Part shown: positions 1 to 5,763 of the stretch, one piece after another
How positions within the stretch are numbered: the first letter of the stretch is position 1
Layout of the letters: the number at the start of each line of letters is the position of its first letter
Origin: Methanobacteriota archaeon
Lineage (GTDB): Archaea > Thermoplasmatota > Thermoplasmata > RBG-16-68-12
Assembly: GCA_005879045.1 (NCBI GenBank)
Contig: VBLV01000166.1
Coordinates: 1-7,793 of the forward strand
DNA length: 7,793 nt
Direction: 5' to 3'
Notes under the pieces: model-generated
Told to the model about the DNA's origin: nothing
The model's database searches: none
What the model saw: only the letters and a program-made list of their open reading frames with translations
Program-made: the position numbers and the translations under genes

Positions 1-1926
1 CGTGCGGGTGTCCGGCTGAATCAGTGTGGTCGCCGGCGTCACGACGATCGTGTACGATCCGTCCTGGGTGGTCGGGGGCACCGTGATCGACCCGATGAAG
101 AAGCCGTCAGTCGCCGACATCGTGGAGTTCGTCGCGAGGACCGTGGCTCCGCTGCGCAACTCGATGTTCAAGACGACGCCGCCGATGCCGTTCGAGCCCG
201 AGTCCCGGACGTATCCCGTGACGCCCAGCGAGTTGCCGGAGACGACCGATTGGCCGCTCGACGGGGTCAGAATCGCGGTGAACCCGGCCGGCGGTGGCTG
301 GACGGTCAAGGTGATGTTGGCGAAGTTGTTGCTCTCTTGCGCGGCTCCGCCCTCGTTGATCGTGTTGTCCGGGTCGACGATGAGCTCGAGCGTGTGCGCC
401 CCGAGCGCGCTGATGCCCGCCACGTTCAACGTCTGGTTGAGGGACGTGACGACCGTCAGGCCATTCACTCGGGCGACCTCGTTCGCGCGGTTTCCGTCAA
501 GATAGGCCCCGACCGAGACCGCCGTCGCGGTGGTCTGCCCCTGGTTCGAAATCAGGGCGTACGCCGTGAAAGGCTGGTTCTGCAGGACCGTCATCGTGGC
601 GCTTCCGGGCTGGACCGTCAGGTCCGGTCCCGTGCGCACCTGGATGGGGAGAGACACCGAGACCTGCTTCGTGTTGTCGTCCGCGGTGATCGCCGGGTAC
701 GGATCGAAGCTCACACCACCGGGGCCCGTCGTCGCCCCAAAGGCGACGGTCAGCTGGTAGTTGCCGAACGATTCCGCGTTCGGTAGGCTCGCGGTCGTGA
801 TCAGGTCCGTGTACAGCGGAATCCTGGCGAGGCCGTTCGCATCCGTCCGGTTCCACGCGTTCGCGCCGCTCGCGGCCTTGCCGAGGTACGAGAGGGTCCG
901 GGCGCTCGGCGTCGCGGAGAGACCGTTGTCCGGATACTGGGCCGTCGTCGTGCTCGGGCTGAGGGTCGACCAAATCGTCGCGCCGCTCACCGGGAACCCG
1001 GTCGAATCGACCACGGAGGCTCGCAGCCACCGCAGCAGAAACACGTTTCCGCCCGCGGCCTGCGGTACGTAGGCCGGCTGCCACGACGACTTCAGGACCG
1101 GGTCCTGAGTGCGGTCGATCGTGACATTGTACAGGTAGGCGTTCGAGGTGCCGTCGACCCGCAGCGTGTTGTGCAACCCGAGGACGTTGGAGAAGTCGAC
1201 TCCGATGTACGTGTCGTAGGCAAACAGGTTGCTCGTCGCGGTCAAGCCGACGTTGCCTTCGATGGGGCCCGTCGCGTTGCCGCTGCTCGCGCTCGCGTTC
1301 TCATAGATCCGCTCGATGCGGGATCCGTAGAGGCTCGCGGTCGTGGACGCCCAAGAGATCAACGGACTGTCGTCGTTGTCGTCTTGGTACACGCCGAGGC
1401 CGAAGAGCTCGGTCGACGAGAAACCGGTGATTTGCGAGCCGGTGATGTCAATCGTCGCGCCGGTCGCGTTGAACCAACCGGGGAATTTCACGATCGCGCC
1501 ATTCTTCATCGCGAAGTGGCTGCCTGCGCCGGACACCGTGAAGGCGAGCTTCAGGTACGGATTGATTGCATCCGTCTGGGTCGTGACGATCGAGTGGTCG
1601 AGGACCAGTTCGCCCCCCGCGTTCACGTTGAGCGCGTAGCCTTCATGAGACGTATCCTTGGAGAAACTCAAACCTCCGTTGACCAGCGTGAGGCTGCCTC
1701 CGGAGTTGATGTTAATCGAACCGTCGACTGAATAGACGATTCCTGTGCACACCTGCGCGGTCGTGATCGTCCAGTCCCCGGTGATGACGCCACTGACCTG
1801 GTCGCAGGTTCCGGCCCGCGCAGCGGGACTGAGTGCCACAAAGGCGGCGAAGAGGCCACCCAGGGCGACGGACCAAATGATCAAACACGTCACGGCCTTC
1901 CCATTCCGTTCGGATCGGCTAGACAA
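1..1926 (-). CDS. Large secreted surface protein with CARDB and Ig-like domains (C-terminus off the left edge)
   Basis: The frame is open without a stop from the start to position 1 (642 codons), so the C-terminus is missing. Residues 1-38 form a classical signal peptide: a basic start (RSERNGK), a hydrophobic core at about 12-32, and an AARA/G cleavage site after A38. Residues 40-290 are Gly/Ser/Thr/Asn-rich short beta segments (for example GSINI, GELVL, ATIDI, GSQITGF) resembling a right-handed beta-helix. About 300-430 looks like an Ig/carboxypeptidase-regulatory-type beta domain (GFPVSGATI, NRTDANGLARIPL). About 432-542 matches CARDB (GPDLTVQP, ISNQGQTTATAVSVGAYLDG, IVDPDNTINE). From 547 another Ig-like domain begins (VSGNSLGVTGYVRD). 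N-X-S/T sequons occur at N153, N210, N217 and N267, among others, as in glycosylated archaeal envelope proteins. I chose the TTG start at 1926 because GGAGGT lies 6 bases upstream; an in-frame ATG at 1962 without such a site would add 12 residues. Probable cell-surface or adhesion protein; ligand unknown. Confidence 0.88.
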   Translation of the reverse strand, partial: MSSRSERNGKAVTCLIIWSVALGGLFAAFVALSPAARAGTCDQVSGVITGDWTITTAQVCTGIVYSVDGSININSGGSLTLVNGGLSFSKDTSHEGYALNVNAGGELVLDHSIVTTQTDAINPYLKLAFTVSGAGSHFAMKNGAIVKFPGWFNATGATIDITGSQITGFSSTELFGLGVYQDDNDDSPLISWASTTASLYGSRIERIYENASASSGNATGPIEGNVGLTATSNLFAYDTYIGVDFSNVLGLHNTLRVDGTSNAYLYNVTIDRTQDPVLKSSWQPAYVPQAAGGNVFLLRWLRASVVDSTGFPVSGATIWSTLSPSTTTAQYPDNGLSATPSARTLSYLGKAASGANAWNRTDANGLARIPLYTDLITTASLPNAESFGNYQLTVAFGATTGPGGVSFDPYPAITADDNTKQVSVSLPIQVRTGPDLTVQPGSATMTVLQNQPFTAYALISNQGQTTATAVSVGAYLDGNRANEVARVNGLTVVTSLNQTLNVAGISALGAHTLELIVDPDNTINEGGAAQESNNFANITLTVQPPPAGFTAILTPSSGQSVVSGNSLGVTGYVRDSGSNGIGGVVLNIELRSGATVLATNSTMSATDGFFIGSITVPPTTQDGSYTIVVTPATTLIQPDTRT

Positions 1927-1932
1927 CCCAAG

Positions 1933-1938
1933 ACCTCC
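1933..1938 (-). promoter_or_regulatory. Shine-Dalgarno site for the surface protein
   Basis: The minus strand reads AGGAGGTC here. Its GGAGGT core is separated by CTTGGG (6 bases) from an in-frame TTG at 1926-1924. This is the best ribosome-binding site near the start and favours TTG over the ATG at 1962-1960, which has no purine-rich site upstream. Confidence 0.55.
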
Positions 1939-2010
1939 TGAGGTCGAGTCGGCCGAACGCATCCGGAGGACTACGACCGGTGGACATGTTGCGCGGGCCA
2001 TCCGGGGCTT

Positions 2011-2020
2011 CTTTATAAAT
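2011..2020 (-). promoter_or_regulatory. Archaeal TATA box for the surface protein gene
   Basis: The minus strand reads ATTTATAAAG, a close match to the archaeal TATA consensus, in an AT-rich patch of a GC-rich window. With usual spacing, transcription would start near 1990. That gives a leader of roughly 28 bases to the ATG at 1962 or 64 bases to the TTG at 1926. The core TTTATAAA is palindromic, but only the minus-strand gene lies suitably downstream. Confidence 0.6.
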
Positions 2021-2149
2021 AGGTTACCGCGCGATTATCTATCCCGATACGCACCTGTTCTCACGCGGAAGAATAGCGCTGGAATATGGAGAGAATGCTT
2101 TTATCATCTCATGCGGATAGAAATCGCCGAAAATCGTGGAAATTCGACC

Positions 2150-2166
2150 GAAAAATGTGAGAAAAC
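2150..2166 (-). terminator. T-rich archaeal-type terminator after the coiled-coil gene
   Basis: Downstream of the TGA at 2220-2218 the minus strand reads TTTTCTCACATTTTT: two T-runs separated by a short spacer, with no clear hairpin. Archaeal termination often depends on such T-tracts alone. It lies about 50-70 bases past the stop codon and would separate this operon from the surface protein gene. Confidence 0.45.
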
Positions 2167-2217
2167 CGAATGGCCTTGAGCCCGCGCGTCGCGTTAGCGT
2201 TGACTCGACCACCCCGC

Positions 2218-3357
2218 TCAGATCACTTTCTTCTTCATGACCTTCTTCACGCTGACCGGGACCTTCTTCGAGCCCTTGTCGTCTTCCGCCATCCGGTGGC
2301 CGCACGCGTAACACATGATCGCATCGGACGAGATCATTGTGCCGCAGGCCGGACAGGGGATCTCCGACTCGCCTTCCGTCTCGGATGTTTCCTCTACGGC
2401 CGCCTCGTCCTGGAGACGGTGGCCGCACGCGTAACACATGATCGCATCGGACGAGATCATTGTGCCGCAGGCCGGGCACGCGATTTCTGATTCGCCGCCG
2501 GAAGCGGACTGCGCCTGGACGGCGACCTTCGCGACGGGTTTCGCCATCTGCGCGACCGCGACCGGCGCCTGCGCGGCGGGCTTCGCGACCGCGGGCGCCG
2601 GAGTGGATGGGACCGGTTGGGGCCGCAATCCCGTGGACGGCACCGAGGTGGTGGGCGCCGGTCTCACGGAGACGACAGGCCCAGCAACGGGGGTCGCAGG
2701 CATCGTCTTCATCGCCTGTTCTTGGGCGATCAACTGTTTCTCCCGCTCGAGGAGCCGCTTCCCTTCTTCGGCAATCTTCGCGCGGGCCGCGGCGAAGTTT
2801 TCCTCTTCGGCCGCGAGCCTCTTTTCGCGCTCCATGAGCTCGCGGTTCCGACCGATCTGCGCATCGAGCGTGGCCTTCTGGTCTTCGAGGAGCTTCACAA
2901 TCTGCTCCTGCCTCGCGGCAATCTCGGTCTTCCGCGCGGCGATGTCCTTCACATGGGTGACCGCCTCCGAGTCCCGTCGGGCGATGTCCTCTTCCCGCCG
3001 CACGAGGGATTCGAGGCGCTTGGCGAGTTCCTGCTCGCGCGACACCAGCGAGTTCTCCTTCGCGAGCACCTGTTGTCGCGTGGAATCGAATTCGTGTTCC
3101 CGGTCGGCGATCCCGAGTTCGCTCTGCTCGAGCTCTTTCTCGCGCGCTCGCAGCCCTTTCTCCCGGCCGACGAGGGAGTCCCGCTCTTCCGAGAGCGAGG
3201 TCCGTTCCTGTTCGAGGACTCGGCGGTCTTCCTCGATTTTGGCGGATTGATCCTGAAGGGCCGCCTCGCGCTCCCTTCGGTTCGCATCCTGGGACTTCAG
3301 GCTTTCTTCCACTTTCTTCAGTGCGTCTAGCGCGTCTAGGATCGATCCTTCGGCCAT
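2218..3357 (-). CDS. Coiled-coil protein with two C-terminal zinc ribbons
   Basis: A 379-residue protein of no named family that I can identify. Residues 10-217 form a long, highly charged coiled coil with repeated RE-x-x-L / L-x-x-RE units (REKGLRAREKELEQ, SREQELAKRLESLVRREED). Residues 218-285 are a low-complexity Pro/Ala/Val linker. Two zinc ribbons follow: C294/C297/C308/C311 and C335/C338/C349/C352, both CX2C-X10-CX2C and nearly identical in sequence. The tail (361-378) is Lys-rich. There is no signal peptide or membrane segment, so it is cytoplasmic. The ATG at 3357 has a GGAGGG site 8 bases upstream, which supports the start. It lies 64 bases downstream of the KaiC-like ATPase gene on the same strand, probably in one operon. 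It may act as a scaffold or partner of that ATPase; the zinc ribbons could bind protein or nucleic acid. Function is inferred only from architecture. Confidence 0.9.
   Translation of the reverse strand: MAEGSILDALDALKKVEESLKSQDANRREREAALQDQSAKIEEDRRVLEQERTSLSEERDSLVGREKGLRAREKELEQSELGIADREHEFDSTRQQVLAKENSLVSREQELAKRLESLVRREEDIARRDSEAVTHVKDIAARKTEIAARQEQIVKLLEDQKATLDAQIGRNRELMEREKRLAAEEENFAAARAKIAEEGKRLLEREKQLIAQEQAMKTMPATPVAGPVVSVRPAPTTSVPSTGLRPQPVPSTPAPAVAKPAAQAPVAVAQMAKPVAKVAVQAQSASGGESEIACPACGTMISSDAIMCYACGHRLQDEAAVEETSETEGESEIPCPACGTMISSDAIMCYACGHRMAEDDKGSKKVPVSVKKVMKKKVI
2294..2352. repeat. 59-bp perfect direct repeat, copy 1 (zinc ribbon 2)
   Basis: Identical base for base to 2417-2475, at an offset of 123 bases (41 codons). 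It encodes the core of the second zinc ribbon of the coiled-coil protein. Similarity continues past the perfect block into the preceding ESEI-coding segment, with synonymous differences. Confidence 0.95.
2417..2475. repeat. 59-bp perfect direct repeat, copy 2 (zinc ribbon 1)
   Basis: The partner of 2294-2352, encoding the core of the first zinc ribbon. The bases just outside the block differ (A versus C at one edge, G versus A at the other). The repeat is therefore an in-frame intragenic duplication that keeps the reading frame. Confidence 0.95.
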
Positions 3358-3425
3358 TTACGGTGCCCTCCGATGTTCGTGCATGGCGCCGAGCCTTCCA
3401 GGCGCGGCGTGTGAATGTCGCTCAT
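3336..3425 (-). CDS. Possible 29-residue ORF linking ATPase and coiled-coil genes
   Basis: The ATG at 3425-3423 overlaps the ATPase stop codon as ATGA and has GGAGGG five bases upstream (3431-3436). It opens a 29-codon frame starting MSDIHTPRLEGSAPC and ending at TAG 3338-3336, 22 bases inside the coiled-coil gene. The ATGA junction and strong ribosome-binding site are typical of translational coupling. The peptide matches no family I know and has no hydrophobic segment. It may be a real microprotein, a leader that carries ribosomes from the ATPase to the coiled-coil gene, or a chance frame left by a former gene boundary. Confidence 0.3.
   Translation of the reverse strand: MSDIHTPRLEGSAPCTNIGGHRKWPKDRS
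3366..3371 (-). promoter_or_regulatory. Shine-Dalgarno site for the coiled-coil gene
   Basis: The minus strand reads GGAGGG, followed by CACCGTAA and then the ATG at 3357. An 8-base spacing is typical and fixes this ATG as the start. Confidence 0.65.
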
Positions 3426-4141
3426 GAATTCCCTCCCGCTTCGAAGATTGGACCGAGGACGGTGAGCCCGCCTTTCCGGACTTCGATCGCGTGTTTCTCC
3501 ATTGAGTGATCGACGGATCGCATCTTCTCGACCTGGAGATATCGCACGAGCTTCCCGCGAGACCGGTCCAGTCCCAGCACGACGATGCCATCGACGAGAA
3601 ATCCCTCGTTCCCGAGGAGCTGACTCTCCCCGTTCGGCGCCCGCTCCATGACCACGAGGCAGGTGAGTTCGTTGTCCCGCAGCATCTTGAAGAAGTAGAA
3701 CATCCGCTTGCGCATGTTGGTCGTGTTCTCCATGAGCGAATACAGCGCGCCGAGAGAGTCGAGGGCGAACAGCTTGAACTTGTGACCGTGCACCTTGCGA
3801 TAGTGACCGATCATCCGCTCGATGAAGGCGAGGTAGTCCGTCTGGTCTTCCGGGCCGACGACCGCGTCGATCTCCCGGAGGTCCGTGAAGTCGCTGATTT
3901 GCATGTTCATCGAGAGCTCGACGCCGAGGGACTCCATGTTCCGCAGGTGCGACTGGACCGTCTCCTCGAGAGTGGTGTACAACCCGAACTCCCCGGTGTC
4001 TTTCAAGTACCGCGACATGAGCGTGTAGCAAAACGAGGTCTTCATCGACCCGGGCGGGCCCGTGACGAGGATGATCTTCGGTGGGACGATGTCGCTCCGA
4101 ATCACTTTGTCCAGACCGTCGATTGCACTGCGAAACGCCAT
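3422..4141 (-). CDS. KaiC-like RAD55-family ATPase, single RecA-type domain
   Basis: A 239-residue protein, the size of one KaiC domain. The opening FRSAIDGLDKVI matches the KaiC/RAD55 start 'tGipGLDell'. The Walker A is GPPGSMKTS (28-36, K34, T35). TTLEET (57-61) carries the paired acidic residues E59/E60 in the position of KaiC's catalytic glutamates, followed by a 'LRNMESLGVEL' helix. The Walker B is FKLFALDSL (122-130, D128). The C-terminal part (DGIVVLGLDRSRGKLVRYLQVEKMRS, then H216-EVRKGG) matches the family ending. It is expected to bind and hydrolyse ATP and perhaps form a ring, acting in the cytoplasm as a signalling or motor switch. The start is firm: an in-frame TGA lies at 4162-4160 with no other start codon between. 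No Shine-Dalgarno site precedes it. Position M33 replaces the usual Gly before the Walker A lysine. Archaellum FlaH is a relative in fold, but no archaellum genes are nearby. Confidence 0.92.
   Translation of the reverse strand: MAFRSAIDGLDKVIRSDIVPPKIILVTGPPGSMKTSFCYTLMSRYLKDTGEFGLYTTLEETVQSHLRNMESLGVELSMNMQISDFTDLREIDAVVGPEDQTDYLAFIERMIGHYRKVHGHKFKLFALDSLGALYSLMENTTNMRKRMFYFFKMLRDNELTCLVVMERAPNGESQLLGNEGFLVDGIVVLGLDRSRGKLVRYLQVEKMRSVDHSMEKHAIEVRKGGLTVLGPIFEAGGNS
3431..3436 (-). promoter_or_regulatory. Shine-Dalgarno site at the ATPase 3' end
   Basis: GGAGGG on the minus strand, then AATTC, then an ATGA start/stop overlap. It lies within the last codons of the ATPase gene (encoding EAGGNS), so the bases may partly reflect Gly codons. 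The position is nevertheless ideal for starting the 29-codon frame. Confidence 0.4.
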
Positions 4142-4272
4142 GGCCGCGCCGGATACGCATCACACGGGGGCAAGGCTCACTTAATCGTTTTGCGCTGATT
4201 ATCTGGGCTGAGGACTTATCATTCTCTGGACTGAGTCCGGAAAGTCTTTGTACGCAGTTTCCAGATAGAAAC
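4142..4272. promoter_or_regulatory. Divergent promoter region between the ATPase and zinc-ribbon genes
   Basis: A 131-base gap between start codons facing apart, so it should carry promoters for both operons. TATA-like candidates are weak: AACGATTAAG on the minus strand (about 4180-4189) and ACTTATCAT on the plus strand (about 4214-4222). Neither gene has a clear Shine-Dalgarno site, so short-leader or leaderless transcripts are possible. The near-palindrome at 4225-4241 lies in the plus-strand promoter zone. Confidence 0.45.
4225..4241. promoter_or_regulatory. 17-bp near-palindrome, candidate operator
   Basis: TCTGGACTGAGTCCGGA has perfect arms GGACT/AGTCC around a single G, extended by TC/GA outer pairs with one mismatched position. 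It sits 31-47 bases before the GTG of the plus-strand gene, near where transcription would begin, as expected for a dimeric repressor site. No regulator gene is visible in the window. Confidence 0.3.
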
Positions 4273-5751
4273 GTGTCGACGAGTTCGAGGTGTCGGCTTA
4301 CGCCAGCGAAAGAAACGAAAGTCTGTCCCGTCTGTGACACTCCAATCGACGCGGACGCGCGCGTGTGCCCTTCGTGCCAGACGGACCTGACCTTGTTCGA
4401 CATCGGCGGAAGCATGGATCCGGTCGACATGCCCGTGAAGGACGGTCGGAGCATCGATGAGATCCTCGCCTCGATCATGGAAGGCAAGGAAGACCACCGC
4501 GAAATCTTCGAGACGCTCAAGAACGTCGCCCGCGAAACCCCAGAATCGGCGGAGGTCGGGGCCGAGGCGAAACCGAGACCCGTCACGGAGGCCGCGGCCG
4601 ATCTCGGCGAGCAGTTCCTCTGCCCCGTCTGCGAGACGCTGGTCTCGGCGGACGCGACCGTGTGTCCGGGCTGCGGGGCGGAATTCTCCGAAGGCGAATC
4701 GACGGAATACGAATGCCCCGTCTGCAAGACCTCGGTCCCGGCGGACGCGGACCGCTGCCCGAGTTGCGGGGTTCGATTCGCGGAAGACGCGCAGACCGTG
4801 ACCGCCCCGATGGGGAAAATCCGTGGTCCACCCCCGGTCGTCGAGACCGTCCGGCCGGAGGCTCCCATGACGCGCTCGTTCGCAGGTCCCGCGGCCACCG
4901 CGAAGCCGGCGCGGAGCCCCCTCCAGAACCGGATCGACCAGTTGCGGCGGACCCGACGGGAATCGGAACGCCGAATTCCATCCGGAGACCGAAAGCTCCT
5001 CTACCGCGAACTCCCGAAATTGGTGAACGAGGTGAAGCCTCTCCTCGTCTCGGCCAAGCGGATCGGGCTCGAGATCGAAGAAGGGAAACGGATCATCAAC
5101 GACGCCATCCAGGCGGGCAAGGGACGCGACATCGAGCGAGCGGTCACGCTCATCGCGGACGCCCGACGCACGCTCGACGTGGCGTTCGTCGACTTCATCG
5201 GAGGCCAGATCGACACGTTCCTCCAGGAACTGCGCGCCGCGAAAGGGGACGCGGGCGTCCAGGCGGCAACCCCGAAGCTCCAAGAGGCCGTCGGTCGGCT
5301 GGAGGCGGGCGACTACGACGCGGCTTGGGACCGGTTCCAGTTGGCGCTCGGCACGTTCCAGACCGATGCGAGGGACTTCCACGAGGCCCGCCAGATGATC
5401 GATGGCGGCGATCGCCTCGCGCGCGAGGCGCGGGCCATGGGGATGGACCTCCGCGACGCGGAGCGACTTCTCCGCCAAGGCCGCGAATCGCTCGACCGGC
5501 GGGATGTCACGGGCGCGCTCCGGTTCGGGAAGCAGGCGCAAGAGCGCATGAAGCGAGACGTCCCGGCGTTCGTCCAGGAGGAGATGCGGAAAGCGCGCAA
5601 CGAACTCTTGGACCTGAAGGTCCGAGGCAACAACCTCTCCCGACCCATCAGCATCCTCAAGGACGCAAGCGCCCTCGTGAAGCGGGAGTCCTGGGGAGAT
5701 GCGCTCCGCCAGATTCGCGAGTTTCACAAGGCGGTTCAAACTCTCGAGTAG
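4273..5751 (+). CDS. Triple zinc-ribbon protein with long alpha-helical region
   Basis: A 492-residue protein. Three zinc ribbons occur at C18/C21/C32/C35, C117/C120/C131/C134 and C148/C151/C162/C165, all CX2C-X10-CX2C of the type 'CPVC-x-ADA-x-CPSC'. Between the first and second lies an acidic helical segment (SIDEILASIMEGKEDHREIFE, about 60-87). After a Pro-rich linker (180-215), residues 216-492 are almost wholly alpha-helical and charged, with helical-hairpin-like units (LEAGDYDAAWDRFQLALG, LDRRDVTGALRFGKQAQE, VKRESWGDALRQIREFHKAV) that read like loose TPR-style repeats. There is no signal peptide or membrane span, so it is probably a cytoplasmic scaffold or adaptor. I chose the GTG at 4273 because it is the only start codon just before the first ribbon; the frame stays open further upstream into the divergent ATPase gene but loses protein character. 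No ribosome-binding site is seen. Such zinc-ribbon/helix proteins are familiar in Thermoplasmata, but their function is not known to me. Confidence 0.88.
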   Translation: MSTSSRCRLTPAKETKVCPVCDTPIDADARVCPSCQTDLTLFDIGGSMDPVDMPVKDGRSIDEILASIMEGKEDHREIFETLKNVARETPESAEVGAEAKPRPVTEAAADLGEQFLCPVCETLVSADATVCPGCGAEFSEGESTEYECPVCKTSVPADADRCPSCGVRFAEDAQTVTAPMGKIRGPPPVVETVRPEAPMTRSFAGPAATAKPARSPLQNRIDQLRRTRRESERRIPSGDRKLLYRELPKLVNEVKPLLVSAKRIGLEIEEGKRIINDAIQAGKGRDIERAVTLIADARRTLDVAFVDFIGGQIDTFLQELRAAKGDAGVQAATPKLQEAVGRLEAGDYDAAWDRFQLALGTFQTDARDFHEARQMIDGGDRLAREARAMGMDLRDAERLLRQGRESLDRRDVTGALRFGKQAQERMKRDVPAFVQEEMRKARNELLDLKVRGNNLSRPISILKDASALVKRESWGDALRQIREFHKAVQTLE

Positions 5752-5763
5752 GTCCTTCGACGA

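Larger units (their letters stand above)
1927..2217. other. AT-rich intergenic region between two minus-strand genes
   Basis: This gene-free stretch holds the surface-protein ribosome-binding site and TATA box at its left and a T-rich terminator-like segment at 2150-2166. The part between about 2030 and 2170 is much richer in A+T than the flanking genes. I see no credible ORF or structured RNA in it. The open frames crossing it have none of the residue bias of the neighbouring proteins. Confidence 0.6.

Noticed and set aside
26..1072. Several plus-strand open frames (26-505, 250-786, 761-1072) and a minus-strand frame at 497-1084
   Set aside because: The minus-strand frame aligned to position 1 is open for 642 codons with a signal peptide, a CARDB domain and glycosylation sequons. 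The others are shadows in wrong frames.
2012..2019. TATA box reading toward the plus strand
   Set aside because: TTTATAAA is symmetric, but no credible plus-strand gene starts within the next few hundred bases; the next genes there are on the minus strand.
3422..4141. Archaellum protein FlaH
   Set aside because: Fold and size fit, but the neighbours are not archaellum genes and the Walker A and surrounding motifs are general to KaiC/RAD55 relatives. A family-level call is safer.
3336..4898. 520-codon open frame on the minus strand spanning the ATPase, the intergenic region and part of the zinc-ribbon gene
   Set aside because: It crosses two well-supported genes in other frames and the divergent promoter region. 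Only its last 29 codons, after an ATGA overlap with a good ribosome-binding site, are kept as a weak candidate.
4219..5739. 506-codon open frame on the minus strand opposite the triple zinc-ribbon gene
   Set aside because: It mirrors the GC-rich codons of the plus-strand gene. Its translation is Arg/Leu/Asp-rich low-information sequence without domains, while the plus strand shows three clean zinc ribbons.
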